A program made the translations under genes and the position numbers. A DNA stretch of 64,000 nucleotides. Origin: Microstegium vimineum (lineage: Eukaryota > Streptophyta > Magnoliopsida > Poales > Poaceae). This document shows positions 45,603 through 58,140 of this stretch, piece after piece. A model generated the notes under the pieces. The model had not been told where the DNA came from and searched no databases. It saw nothing but the letters and a program-made list of their open reading frames with translations. Position 1 is the first letter of the stretch. Every line of letters starts with the position of its first letter. The stretch covers positions 14,461,291-14,525,290 of the forward strand of contig CM039120.1 in the NCBI GenBank assembly GCA_022036555.1, given 5' to 3'.

Positions 45603-47192
45603 TGAAAGGATCAAGATGCCCAAGAAGGGGGGTGAATTGGGCTCTTTTTAATTTTTAAGCAAGAATTAAACCTATCAAGAGCCAATTAACCCCCTAGTGC
45701 TTTTCCCAAGTGTGCCCTAGCTACACAAGCAAGACATGGCAAGGAAAGCGGTAAAGCCCTATGCAATTCTACTCAAGCAACAAGAATATAACGCGAAATG
45801 TAAAGCTTGAATGTAATTGCAATAAGTAAGGAGATGGAGGAAGGAGAAAATACACAACGACGTTTTGCCAAGGTATCGAGGAGTCAACACTCCCCCTAGT
45901 CCTCGTTGGAGCACTGGCGCAAGGGTATCGCTCCCCCTTAGTCCGCGCAAGGACTAAGTGCTCTCTACGGGCTGATTATTCGCCACTCCATCTTGGTGAA
46001 TCACCCACAACCGATCACAATCAAACTTGTGTCATCCACGAGGAACACCACCGGATGATCACCAAGCAAACCTCCGTGAAGCCATCTAGGTGATGTCAAT
46101 CACCAAGAGTAACAAGCACTAACTCTCACTTGACCAAGGCTAGTCTAGTGATTGAATGGATGCACACTTGCTAACTCTAAGCAACTAGTGAGAATCAACA
46201 CATAGAATTGCAATTCACACTTTCACTAGGGCTCTTGCACAACTTGCACTCTCACAAGTGAATCTCAGCAATTGGAATGGGAAAGAGTAAGTCCATGGGG
46301 CTGGTGGAAGAGTATAAATACCCCCCAAGCCAAGCCCCAACCGTTAGGCACAAATTGTGCCTTTCTGCGTCACTCCGGACGCTACTTCAATGTGGGGTCC
46401 GGACCATCAAGCATGCGTCCGGACCCCCTTAGACTTCTGAACTCAGCACTGAATTGCCTCCAGTCCAGACGCAGAACACAGTCCGGACGCAAGGCTCTGG
46501 ACCGTGTTCGGACAGAAAAACCCTCTCTGGAACTCTCTGTGTAGGGTCTGAACCCTACTTGGCGTCCGGACTCTACACACCGGACAGCGTCCGAATACAT
46601 TTTGCCAAACTGGAGCTCTCTGGATTGGGTTCGGACTCTATAGCGTGTCCAGACCCAACACTGTTCATAGCGTCCGGATTGCTTGCAACAAGCAGAGCAA
46701 ACCCTAGGGTCCGGACGCACATCCGATGGTCCGGACCTGGGGTAACACTTGCGTCCGGAGCTCCTTTTCAGGGCAGATCAACTCACTTCCTTCATGGAAG
46801 TTGTTCTACAAGGTCCAAGGACTATTCCTATAGCTTCCGAGTGCTAGTTTCAACAAGTGTGCACCACACCTAATCACTAAGCCTTTCCTAGGTCAAGCTA
46901 CTAGATAGAACCCCTCTTAATAGTACGACCAAAGGAAAAATAAAGGTGCTAAACTACTCTAAGTGTCTCTCAACTCCAAACAACACTTAGACCTAGTCTA
47001 TGCTTCAACCTTGTCGCCGATCCTTTGAAAACCGAAAAGATTCCAATACGGGGCACATATATCATGATAGTCCAATCAACCATCCATTACCATGACCTAA
47101 CACTTTCTTATTGCCTCTGCAAAACACACGTTAGTCATGGTAATCTTGCATTGTCGTTAATCACCGAAACACTAGGGGCCTAGATGCTTTCA
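45603..47192 (-). repeat. 5' LTR of element D
   Basis: 1590 bp with inverted TGAAAG/CTTTCA termini. It contains a series of GTCCGGAC/GCGTCCGGA motifs (46370-46760) and a TATTTATA (minus) at 46313-46320. Paired with 1-903. Confidence 0.9.
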
Positions 47193-48490
47193 CTTCTCCT
47201 TGCCCTTCTTAAGTCTTTTGCATCTCCCTCTGAACTTCACATCATTTGGTGGATGTATATCAACTTCGGTTGGAATTGTGTTACCCAAGAAAGTTTCATA
47301 TTCCATCTGTTTATCAACTCTCACAGCAGACGTGATTTTTTGGAGAGGTTCTACTAGAATGGATAAACTAGAATACAAAAAATTCATCCCTTGTTCTGAG
47401 TTCTTGACCATTTGGATAAGATCTTCAAACTTGTTGTGTGATTCTGAAATCTTTTTCCGCATTGCCAGCTCCATGGGATCCTTGGGCTTGTCATCTAGTA
47501 GGTTCCCTTCCTCATCAAAGAATAGTTCCCTGTAAAACCGAAACAAAAGGATTGTTGGCCTATAAAGAAGGAAACATAACAAGCAACCATATGAAAAAGA
47601 GTCAGTACGCACCTTTTGCATCTTGTCTCCCATCTCTTCATAAAATAAATTGATGGTACCTCAATTTGCTTGTCGACTCAAAGAACTTGTATGATATGAC
47701 GACACGGGATGCCATATGACTCATAAAATTTACAGGAGCACCTAGCAAACATGTTTGACTTGTTCATATGAACAACTCGATCTTTTCCAGTAATGTTGTT
47801 GATGGTGAAACATCTTATATCTTCATGCTGAAAAAAAATAATTTGCACTCTCCGATCGTGATGTAGTCCGAAGCATTCCTGCTAGAGGTATGTCAAAAAG
47901 TATATCGGAATCCATGATTCACGAATTGCAAACCTAGTGGAAAACCAATCATTTCCCGTGAGATCAAAATCGATTATGATAGAATTCCATTGTAACACAA
48001 AATCATCTGAATTCTCAGTGCCCCAAACACACTTGTTTAGTCTTTCCCAAAAAATTTCATCATTTCTTATGGCTGGCCCAACCTTCTCAGGTACCTTTTC
48101 CATGATATGCCAAATGCAAAATGCCTCTTATCTGGTGACACAAAACCATGACTGTGTGCCTCAACCATTGAATATATTCGATATTTCTTATCACTGTCAA
48201 GCTTGACAGCAATATGTGCCTAGCAACCACATCTAGTTTCCATCCCATTTGGTGACTTTCTTTTTTTGCCGGATTCATCACTAACTGTTTTTACGCTCTC
48301 CTATTTGTACCCTTCCCTTGAACAAATAAACTGTTTTAATAATATTTTATCATTTTCCTTCTTATGTTGACCAACCCGAACAAAAAACCAGCTTCGTGTG
48401 CATACGATTTGTAAAAATTTTCCACATCTGTAAGAGTATCAAAGATCATTCCAACCATAGGCTTCAAATGATTCATACAATTTGTGTCCT
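47193..48490 (-). pseudogene. FAR1/FHY3-like (MULE-derived) pseudogene truncated by element D
   Basis: Read on the minus strand from about 48480: a FAR1 DNA-binding domain remnant (KPMVGMIFDTLTDVENFYKSYA, then CSREGYK and SPDKRHF). The middle of the MULE transposase domain is missing. Its second half follows (PEKVGPAIRNDEIFWERLN, CVWGTENSDDF, RFAIRESWIPIYF). A SWIM zinc-finger segment (CSCKFYESYGIPCRHI, about 47690-47750) and a C-terminal PPNDVKFRGRCKRLKKGKEK come last. Frameshifts and stops are frequent. The final codon is followed by TGA, which is the first three bases of D's LTR. The family includes light-signalling transcription factors and Mutator-like transposases; this copy is dead. 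Confidence 0.72.
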
Positions 48491-48619
48491 ATATAAGTGT
48501 CAAATTGTATGAGCAATAGACCATGCGGAACTAGTTCTTTGCAAAAAAAATCATGTGTTCGGTTCAACTTACTTCTAAACTCAGAGAAGATTTCGTCTTA
48601 GGTGTGCTTGGCTGCACAA

Positions 48620-50300
48620 GATGTGCTCCAACTCCAGCGTCGACCGCGTCGATTGTGATGACGACGTGATCATCAGCAGTCTCCATGTCAGCAGCGGATG
48701 CCTCCATGCCGGTATCCATGACGGAGGTGTCATAGGGTCTTACGGGGGGCCAAGGATCCCTGCTCCTCCTACGTTGGCCTTCTCCCTAGGGGCAGCTAGC
48801 TCCATGGGTGATGAGGACATCTCAACCATGCATGCTAATTCAAGTACTAATCAGCCATCATCAAACATAAATGATACAATTCAAGGTCCACTTACAAGAA
48901 GTCGTTCCAGAAAACTTTAAGAGAAGGTGAATTCATTCCTTATTGATTTTAATATTGATACTTCTAAGAATGTTATACTACCTAAGTGTTCTACTTTTGT
49001 TGTACTTAGGTATGCACATCAAGAGAAAGGTGTTACTCTATAAGAAGAAAAGCAACAGACCAGTTCGGACTAGTCCAGTCAAAAACGGACGAGTTCGGAC
49101 GAGTGGAGTCCAAAACGGACCAGTTGAAGAAATGATCATATCTCTCTACTCCGAAAAGCTTTTGAGGCTCAAGAGGACATTTTGGAAAGCTAATCAAGTC
49201 TACTTTCCAATGCAACAAACCTCACCACTTTTGGACGTGCCAATATTGAGATATGAACATATTAGTGAACACTGCTTAGAAGGTTGACAGTCAGAATGTT
49301 GGTACAACTTTCCATGCGAAACTGTACCATTCTATAATGACTCGTGTTGCATGGTATACATGGTTGGAAAGATGGTCAAGTTATCATTTGGACTTCCCAA
49401 GATGGAGATATTGCTAATTTAAGTGAAGACTGCGCAGAAACCAACAGCCTCGCCAATCCACTTCAGAGGACCATTTCGTGGAGGCCTTTTCACATTCTTA
49501 GTCTTTTCATTTCCATCTCATGTTTACACCTATATAGCAGGGTTGTTGCTAGTATTTATACCCCTTTGCATCCTTGCAAACTCAGACTTTTGATAATCGA
49601 ATATAGAACCTTTGTTCAGTTGTGTGCTAACAAACCCCCAGAGAGAGATTCTCTACCCCTTTGCTCTTGTGTTTTCCTTCGTGGAGATTACAGAAGCGGA
49701 CGCGTCATCGGCACCCAATCCATGCTCCTGATCTTCGAGTTCAGGTTGCGTAGGTTGGTTTCTTTGAGAGTGTGGTTGGGCGAATCCTTGGTTCAGGCTG
49801 CCGTATAGAGACGGTGGTTGGCTCCTTTTGCGTGTCATCAGGTTGCACTAGTTATCGCTGCTTGCAGCAAGTTATTGGACAATATTTGGCTAGTTATCAA
49901 TATCAGGATCCTATGTCGTGAAGATCGGGGTCGTACTTCATCAATGGGGATGGTGGCCGATCGCTACCGGAGGATCGCTGCGTTGGCCTTCTCGATGGGG
50001 CTAGGGCTTGGTGGCGGCTGCCTGTACGGTCTAGGGCTGGCACCTGCGCTCCTTCTTCTGCATTGGCCAGGCCTAGACTGTCGACGCCAGCAGCGAATGG
50101 GGCTGCGGGATCAGGGATCGCGCGTCGGGGGTCTCGTGTCGGGGTGCGTGCGTCAGCCGTCGGGGGTCTCGTGAGTCGCGAGTCGTGCGTCGGGGAGTCG
50201 AGGCAGGCGACGGAACCCCTAATGCCATAACACCGAGTGATTGGAAGGGGATGGTGGGAGGGGTTAAGTGAAAAAATGATCCACCTCCATCTAGATCCAT
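48620..50300 (+). pseudogene. Decayed gypsy polyprotein C-terminus and 3' region
   Basis: The ORF at 48621-48920 ends in DEDISTMHANSS...GPLTRSRSRKL, the characteristic tail of grass Ty3-gypsy gag-pol. After a stop, the same frame resembles the conserved SFL...LPKCSTFVVLR segment. Downstream (49130-49700) is degenerate sequence like the 3' end/LTR of such elements. From 49690 to 50250 it is GC-rich with short ORFs of no recognisable family. No RT or integrase remains. Orientation is plus. Confidence 0.5.
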
Positions 50301-51119
50301 CGGATTAGAATTCGGTGGCCTTGATTAGAGTTTGCGTAGTTTGCATAGCTAGTAGGTTTGCATAGCATACGCTCCCTATATAAAAAGGGAAATTGGAGCC
50401 ATATGTAACGTTAAACATTATTGAGCCAAATAGTCTCATTCAAGTCCTAAACTTTTTTTTTCTTTTGGATCTCTAATTAAATTTGTCTCGACTCTGCACT
50501 AGTTCAAATGGATTTCGACATGATCCATCCACCAAGATGACATGATGACTCAACGCTGACATAGATCTAATATGTTAGGTCTAGTATCTAAACTTGTATT
50601 GTATGACAATGTCATCTAGGTCCCAAACCTCTCAGAATTGCATATCTAGACACCTAAACTTGCAAGGTGGCACCATCTAGGTCCCTAACTTTCAAAACCA
50701 CATGCATATTCATATCTCCCAAACTTGCTAATCGAGCCACATGAGATTCAAATCATCCTTGTTTAATTTGCAATAAACCACATGTGTGATTACTACAAGA
50801 GATTAGGCCTTCTATGACAATTAGAAGTTTATCTCTTGTCATATAAGGCCCGTCATAAAAGACCTTCTATGACAATTACAAGGTATCTTTATGAAAATTA
50901 GTGAGTCTGTGACAATTGTAACTGTCGCAAAAAACACAACATGTAAAAAAGAGAAAAAAAGAGAGTGAGTTTGTTAAATGAGTCTGAGTTAAGTTGCACC
51001 AAGTCAAGTCCTCACTCTTTCTTGACATGAATAGCCTAATAAAAGATCTTCAAAATACTAGAGAAACTTATTAGTAAATAACAAAGCGGTAATGTGATTT
51101 ACTCTAGCTCTAGCTCTAA
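50301..51119. other. Gene-poor repeat debris with possible CACTA end
   Basis: No gene. Around 50787-50960 a TACTACAAGAGAT-like start and several TATGACAATT/GTGACAATT units resemble the terminal and subterminal repeats of CACTA transposons, but no partner end was found. Confidence 0.3.
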
Positions 51120-51900
51120 AGGTTAGGCAAGCCACCTATTTGTAATTCTAGTTACTTATGATCTCTGTGTAATTTTACTAGCGTCCGGTGTGTGTTGCGG
51201 GCAGCGTCCGGTTGATATTTCATCAATGTCTGATGCAATCTAGAGAGGTTCCAGAGAGGTATTTTGATGACCGGACTCACCCAACATCTGGTCACTCTAC
51301 TATGTGTGTTGTCTGCCAAGGAACAGTGGCACCCTCGTGTCCGCTACTTGTTGCATTAGCGTCCGGTGCATGTAATAGTAGCGTCCGATCGAGGCAACAA
51401 TAGCGTTTGGTGCCTGTTGTAACATCCGATCACGTCTGAAAATCTCCTTCACTACTCTATCTCTTCACCCTTGCTACCATGTGCTAACATCTAAGTGTTC
51501 TTTCACTCGCATGTATGTTAGCATATTTTTCAAGCAATTCTCAAGGGTTAATTGTTAGCTCACTAGGATGCATGGAATTCACTCACAGTGGCACTTAGAT
51601 AACCATTTTTCTTTAAGATCACCCCTCTTAATAGTACAACTACACCCTCTATGGTGTCTTGGGTGCCAAAAACAAAAACATATGTAATATCTTTGTCTTG
51701 ATCACTATGGTTTTGTTTTTCTCTTTATTCATTTCAAGTTGAAGCACATGATCATCTCTTTTGGTCACATTCATCATCATGACAATCATCTAGTTCTATT
51801 GCTTGGTGTATACTAACCTAGCTCATATACTACATCACTTAATGACAAAGGTTAGTACAATAGGTCTCATCAATTAGCTAAAATCAAACTAGGGCTTTCA
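51120..51900 (-). repeat. Decayed copia LTR
   Basis: Repeated AGCGTCCGGT-type motifs (51181-51420), an ACCCCTCTTAATAGTAC block also found in D's LTR, and an end reading GGGCTTTCA at 51900. Together they indicate a minus-oriented copia LTR remnant related to D. The left edge is unclear. Confidence 0.5.
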
Positions 51901-53235
51901 GTGGGCAACACGGTTCTCTACTGGATAGCTTGTCCACCTACTATCTTGATGAGCATGTTACCAACTCGAGTGCCCCTTCCCTTCTCATGGACGACCAGGC
52001 CTAAGTTGACTCACCTCCAATAGTTTGGTCTCGTGCTGACACATAGCACCTCTGGTAGGTTGGTCTAGGCCATAATGTGTCCCAAAGAGGTGGTCTCCCT
52101 TTGTAGTGTTTTCTTCATAGCTTCAGGCATTTGCATGGATTTCAAGCTTGATGGGAACAAGATTCATGATCTTTCATTAGGTAGAGATAACTATCATTTT
52201 GGTGGAGCACAAGGTGTCTAACTGGATTTAGGTTAGAAGACCTGAACCCTGCAATCTTAGCACCACGACTCCTCTGGTTATCAACCATGTCACAAATCCG
52301 GTTGACCTTGCTAATCCCTACCTATGAAACAAAGAACACAAGCAAGAACTTGAAAGAAGAAACTCAATTGAAAGTGACAATTGCAAATCACTACATTAAG
52401 CATTCGAAATTTGGGTTTCACAACCAACAATAACGATTGTTGGAAGAAAAATTGATTTAAAGCAAAATCCTAAACCCTCACAAGTGGTGTGATGAATTAA
52501 TATAAGGTCTAAGTGTTGTCACTCTCCTAGACATGCCCCTTAATAGGATCTAAGATGATACATGGCCCAACAGACCAAAAGACAGTGACATAACACTTTG
52601 ATAAAATCTGAATGCTTATTTGTTTTCATTTATTTCTGTTAACTACGGTGGAATTTGGACCTCATACCAAATCTTTTGGTTAGCTTATGAAATTATCTTT
52701 CCATCCGTATATGGATCATCGAAGATGGAGTCTATATGAGTTTATATGAATTATTCTCTAGAACTAACTAGACTACACGCCTACACTGGGACAACTAGTT
52801 AGGCCTGTGAGTCTTGTCAATACTGTGGCACGAGCCTGGTTAGTTCTCCTCATATTGATTTTTTAAAGTTCAGTCTTGTTACACTACTTTTGATGGCATG
52901 AAAAAACAATATTGTCATGTCAACGGGTGTGGCGTGACAAGTTTGTCTACGTTGACAATGTTGTCTAACATGGACAGCTTTTACCGCACCATATGCATTA
53001 GCGCAACTACGTTATTTGGTCATGTCAGTGCTTCTAGCGCGCTCAAAAGGATCAAATCTAAAAATTTGTTTTGGAGCGATTATTATTAAAATATTGAATA
53101 AAAAAGGTTAAAAAACATCCTAAGAGATGCATCATATGGACCTTATAATCACCCTTTTTTGCTACTAGTGCAGCCGGTTAATCTCATGTTGCAGACCTGG
53201 TTACCGCTTGGTATATTCGAATATATATATATATA
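51901..53235. other. Intergenic, nothing recognised
   Basis: No supportable gene. Some segments look like old LTR retrotransposon sequence, but no domain or pair of ends could be matched. A (TA)n tract lies at about 53220-53240. Confidence 0.4.
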
Positions 53236-53239
53236 TATA

Positions 53240-54160
53240 TTACCTCCCTCAATTATTCTCAAAGTCTAGTTTTTATTCCTAAACTTCAAAACTAGATAAA
53301 CCACCTCTCTTAACTTTTTAAAACTATTTATTTTACCTCTGTGACTTGGTTCCTGAACTTCAAATCTAGATAAACCACCTCTCTTAACTTTTAAAACCAT
53401 TTATTTTACCTCCCTAACTTAGTTATAGGTATTTTTCAAACTCGGTTTAATTTGTATTTTCAGTTTTAAAATAAATATAGTAAATAATTAATGAGGTTTT
53501 TTAAACCATGAAAAATGTCTCTAAGCTTCTAAAAATTCTAATAAAAATACTAAAGATGGATTAGGACATCAGATACCTAAATAACATATTTATATCTTGT
53601 GAAAATATCTCAGAATCTGATAAGAAATTGATTTAGCATTAGAAACATGGAAAAATATGCAAAACAAAAATCTAGAATACTAAAAAAATGTTCTAACTCA
53701 TGTCTAAACACATTTTAGGAACTTTGCACAATATAAATATGATATGCAACAAATGAAAATGCAAAATATATTAATGTTGAATGCATTCATGTCAGCTTCA
53801 TCTCATGTTTTTATTGCAAAAAAATCATTTAAGATGCAACTTGATATCAATTGGAATATTTTGGTAGTTTCCTAGATTCTTTTGGATATTTTTTTATTTT
53901 TTTGAGCTAAATCAAAATTTTAAAAGTTTCTAAAAATATTTTCACAAGATATAAATATATTTTTTTGTGTTTCTTGTGTCCTAATACATCTTTAGTACTT
54001 TTCTTAGAATTTTTTTAAGCTTAGATATTTTTCGTGGTTTAAAAACCTTATTAGATATTTATTGTTTTTTAAACTAAAAAGATCAAATTGCTTTTAAAAT
54101 TACCTATGACCTGATGAGACATGTAAAATAAACGGTTTAAAAGTTGAGAGATGCATCTCA
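53240..54160. repeat. Long foldback (inverted-repeat) element 1
   Basis: The left arm (AACTAGATAAACCACCTCTC... then TTAATGAGGTTTTTTAAACC) recurs inverted in the right arm (GGTTTAAAAACCTTATTAG..., GGTTTAAAAGTTGAGAGA). The two meet near 53780. The outer left arm carries a duplicated block of about 70 bp (53281 and 53353). No ORF. It resembles element 2 at 58648 and is probably a MITE-like or foldback family. Confidence 0.7.
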
Positions 54161-54478
54161 AAGAGTTTCCTAAATATTTATCACAAAAACTTATGTTTTT
54201 AACTCCTAAAAGGTACTGTGAGAAAAAGGTCCTCTCCAAAAAATAATAATAATTTATTCTTAAAATATAAAAAATAACTTTACATCAGAAATATTATATT
54301 GTTTTTAAATTATTCTAACCCTTTTATATATTTTTTTATCTCTTGTATATTTACATTAGCTACCATTTACTGCTTTTTATTCTTTGTATGTCCTTACATC
54401 TTTAGATTGATCGATTTTACCTATGACTGAGAAGCGCATAATTTTACATGGATTAGAGTGATCTTTTCCAACTTCTAA

Positions 54479-54598
54479 GGGCATGTTTAGAACGCGAGAT
54501 TTTTTTCATGTTCCTGTACTTTTTTTTTATGAAAATGAACTGCTTCCTATGAAATTGCTACGTAATTCGTGTGAAATTCTTGCGTTCCAAACATGCCC
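54479..54598. mobile_element. Tourist-like MITE (120 bp)
   Basis: Terminal inverted repeats GGGCATGTTTAGAACGC and its near complement, flanked by TAA duplications (54476-54478, 54599-54601). Size, TIRs and the 3-bp TAA site fit PIF/Harbinger-derived Tourist MITEs. Confidence 0.8.
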
Positions 54599-54699
54599 TA
54601 AAAGATTAGGAGGATAGATTAGAAGGTATTGGAGAGTTTTTTTTTGTCTCCATACAAACGGAAAGGGATTTAGGAGAGCGACTAAAACTAGACCTCGAG

Positions 54700-55170
54700 G
54701 CCTTGGCGGGAGGAGTGAAAAAAGCAGCGCGAAAGGCCATTCCTATTCCCTCTACTAGCGTCTCGTTTCTTCCGCCGCGCCGCCGCGGAGGCAAGGACGC
54801 CGGCCACGTCTCCTGCTCCATCTCCCCTGATTTAGAGAGCTGCGCAGCCCGCACGGAGTCCGGGACCCCAGCTCTGCACACCCATCTCGCCCGATTGATC
54901 CTTTCCTTCCCTCTCTCGCGCGCGCCGTGGAGCTGTGAAAGGTTATGATCGGTATGTGCTTCTCCCTGCTTCTTAATGATCTTTGGTACAAAATGCATCG
55001 CTACCTGTTTTCATTTGCATACATTGTTTCTAGTTCATTCGGTTGGTCATTATCTCCGAAAATCGACGCAGAAATCGGGATGGATAAGATAATTTGGTTC
55101 GTTTGGTGTGTAGGTTTAACACAAGTGTGACAGTCCCAATCCCGTCTGCGGCGGCAACAAAGACGATAGG
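54700..55170 (+). promoter_or_regulatory. 5' leader of hAT-derived gene 1
   Basis: A GC-rich, pyrimidine-rich block (54740-54910) typical of grass 5' UTRs. A plausible UTR intron has a donor at about 54952 (ATCG|GTATGTGC) and an acceptor at about 55113 (TGTAG|GTTTAAC). The coding start is at 55171. Minus-strand ORFs here are shadows of the GC bias. Confidence 0.45.
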
Positions 55171-57956
55171 ATGGTGGATGGTAAGTTCCTTTTGACATTG
55201 TTCAAGGTGGTAGATGCGTAATCTGATGGTCCTGATTTTGTTTTACTTTTCCGACCTGGGCACTGTCCCTTTTCGATTGATTACACGGAAATGCAACAGC
55301 GTCCAGGGGGAAGGGAAGATGCGTCAATGATGACTCATTTAGCTAGACGTTACATGCTGTTATGTACTAGCATTAATCTGACAGTGAATGATACTTCGTG
55401 TTTAACCCTCAAATGTTATTAGACTTCTTTTCTTACATTACAACACTACTGAGATGTTGATTAATCCACTAAGTTTGTTTGATTTTTTCCGTATGAAAAA
55501 GTTGCTCTATTTTAACCTCGCGCATGGAAGTTTGTTCAGTTGCACTAGGAAAATGTTTGATTAGCGATGTATATTTGCTCAAGTTGCTTTGTGTCTAGGC
55601 ATAGTGCCTTTTCTGTTTACCTCTCAGCTGAAAGACTGTTCAGTTAGCCCATCTCATTGTATACGGAAAAAAAGCATGTTTAGTTAACCTTTTGAAGGAG
55701 AGTAGGTTCTATGGCTAGGAGTTTAGGATAGTGTTCAATTTCCAGCATAACTTACATCAACCTTTTTCATATTGAAATACTGTATTTTTCATGTCTAGGT
55801 GTGGAATATGCAGTTGTCAATGCCAAAAATGACATGGATGAACAGGACAAGAGCACTGACAGTATCCCTACTCCACTGTTCTTGGGCACAAAGCCGAAGA
55901 AAAGACTCACTTCCAAGGTGTGGGATGACTTCATACCCTCCTTTGTCGATGGGAGGCTGGCACATGCTGAATGCATGCACTGCCACCGGATCTTCAACTG
56001 TTGTGGCACCTCCAGCCTTTGGAATCACCAGGCCAAGTGCAGCCCTGGGAATCAAATCCAGAAGAGGCAAAAGCTGCACGAACATACATCTCTGCCGTCT
56101 ATTCAGAAGAGCACAGCAGCAGCCAATTCTGACCCAAAACAGAAGAAGCTCCCAATCCAGCTATCCAGCCTCAGGAAAGGCTCAGGCACAGTGATTGCAA
56201 TGGCCGGGCAGGATCTTGCGTTGCCTGCCACTCCCACAGATACAAATAGGAAGAATCAGGAAGCTATTCAGAATATGTCTCATGAGGAACCTGCAGCACC
56301 TGAGCAGAAGGATCTAGCTATGACAGTTATATCCACTGATCAGAATAAGAATCAAGGAGCTGATCAGAACATTTCTTATGAAGAACTCGTCAGGAAATTA
56401 GCCATGGACAATCACGCAACAAGTATGGTGGAACAAGACGGCTTTTGGAAGCTTGTTGCTCACTTGAATCCTGCGGTCATGATTCCATCCCGCATTGACC
56501 TGATGAGGAAGACCCGTAACTTGTTTGAGCAAGAAAGGACCAAGCTGAAGGAGAGGTTAGCAGCTTTACCATGTCGAGTTTGCCTGAGTGCAGACACGTG
56601 GCTCTATGATCCACATCGTTTATTCTTGTGCTTGACTGTTCACTATATCGATGATGAATGGAAGAAGCAGAAAAAGATCATCGAATTTTGCAATGTGCGT
56701 CCCTCTTGCAGTGCAGAAGATTTAAGTTACACCATATTGCGAGCTATTGGAGAATGGGGTCTTGATGACAAGGTTTTCAGCATTATACTGAATGACACAT
56801 TCATTGATGATTCAGTGGCTTCAAATGTCAAAACCAGTCTTCAGAAAAGGAACAAAGTTGCTGCAAAACGGAGCTTGTTTGTGGCACGTTATGCAACTCA
56901 TTTACTTGATGAGATTATTCAGGTAGGGCTGGATGAACTTGACACAATCATGGAGAATTCCACAGAGCGTTCCAGGATGTATCCTACCCCTTCATCGGCA
57001 CATCATCCCAAGTACAGATATGCATCAGTGGATGCTTGGACAAAAGCACAGAAAATTTGTAAATACTTGCAAGACTTTCATAGATACAAGGTCTTGATCC
57101 ACAAATTTCCTAGACCAGATAATCTGTTTGATAAGGTGTGGAATGTGAAGGAAAAGGTGCTTCGCAATTGTTGGGAGGTTGATAGGTTCAAGACAGAGAC
57201 AACTCTACTTACGTGAGAAGGAGGAGGAGGGAATTTCCATTATGAGGCGGAATATGGAAGAGAAGTTCAATAAATGCTGGAAAGTCTGTTTCTTGCATTT
57301 TTGTATGCCTATGGTCATGGATCCTAAATACCGTCTGTAACACATCAAGGCACGCATACAACCCTTCACTATTGAGAGTATGTATAGTGTGGACAGCGAC
57401 ATAGATGATTATATTTGTGAAGTGCATGATACATTGCTTAACCTCTATGGTGAATATTCAAACCAGGACCAAGAACCTGACTGCACTTCTTGGTCTAAAA
57501 TTGAGATGGGAGAGTTCATTGGTAGAGATATTCTGCATGAGTTATATCTACATACTGAATATCCATATCGTCAGCGACCATTGACTGAACTTGATGATTA
57601 CTTGCAAGAGGCACAACATCCAACTGGTAAGTTCAGTGCTCTACAATGGTGGAAGAAAAACAGCCTGACCTATCCTTCACTTAGTCGGATGGCACGTGAT
57701 ATATTGGCACTACCATGCGACACTGACTGCAAGGCAGCGATAAGAACTGCGAGACTATTCTTGTCTGAGTCAGATTATGGAAGCGGGGTTGAGACAGTTG
57801 TCTGTATTCAGGACTGGCTTGCACAAGCTGGTATAGCCTGTGCTCTTGCTCCTTTTTTTTGTATCTCATTATATCTAATCAGTCTATACTAACTGAAACC
57901 TTCATGACTTTATAGGTACTACAAGGGTTGAGTCAAACGTTAATCTTCACAACTGA
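55171..57956 (+). pseudogene. hAT-transposase-derived gene 1 (RICESLEEPER-like), broken
   Basis: Exons: 55171-55180, 55799-57830, 57916-57956, phase-1 introns with GT/AG ends. The start ATG at 55171 joins in frame to the long exon. A BED zinc finger lies near 55900-56035 (KVWDDFIPSFVDG, C-x2-C at 55972, H-x4-C). A variable linker follows, then the hAT RNase-H-like region (LSADTW, LTVHYIDDEW, DDKVFSIIL), and FCMPMVMDPKYRL near 57310. The C-terminal hAT dimerisation domain is ALQWWKKNSLTYPSLSRMARDILALP (about 57640-57715). A +1 frameshift at about 57170-57240 (local stop 57214-57216) and a TAA at 57338-57340 (Glu in gene 2) separate the halves. DNA-binding without transposition is the known role of domesticated relatives. 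Confidence 0.78.
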
Positions 57957-58140
57957 ATATTTTACCATTCGTGAATCTAATATTCCATGTAAGCCCCACG
58001 TTCCTAATGTACCCCTTGTAATTGATGAGCTCGCAACGGCTCATTTAGTTACCTTGACGATGCAGGATTCAAAGGTGGAAAGCTTCGAGGCACTTCAGAT
58101 GGTGTTAGGTCAATTTCCAGATACTAGATTAAGCTATTGA

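Larger units (their letters stand above)
41760..47192 (-). mobile_element. Copia element D (Sirevirus/Maximus-like), 5' half
   Basis: A minus-strand element: LTR 45603-47192 (TGAAAGCATC ... GATCCTTTCA), PBS 45583-45600 (TGGTATCAAAGCTTGGTT, initiator-Met-tRNA type, 2 bases from the LTR), then gag, protease and integrase down to 41760. There element A's 3' LTR begins. The remainder continues in the gap and at 1-1345. The right flank CTTCT (47193-47197) is one copy of its target duplication; the other is outside the window. Confidence 0.88.

Noticed and set aside
51901..53235. Protein-coding gene in the intergenic stretch
   Set aside because: Only one 63-codon ORF (52898-53089) without domain or splice context.
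54606..54998. Minus-strand ORF of 130 aa upstream of gene 1
   Set aside because: GC-rich 5' leader read backwards; gene 1 splice signals and orientation explain the region better.
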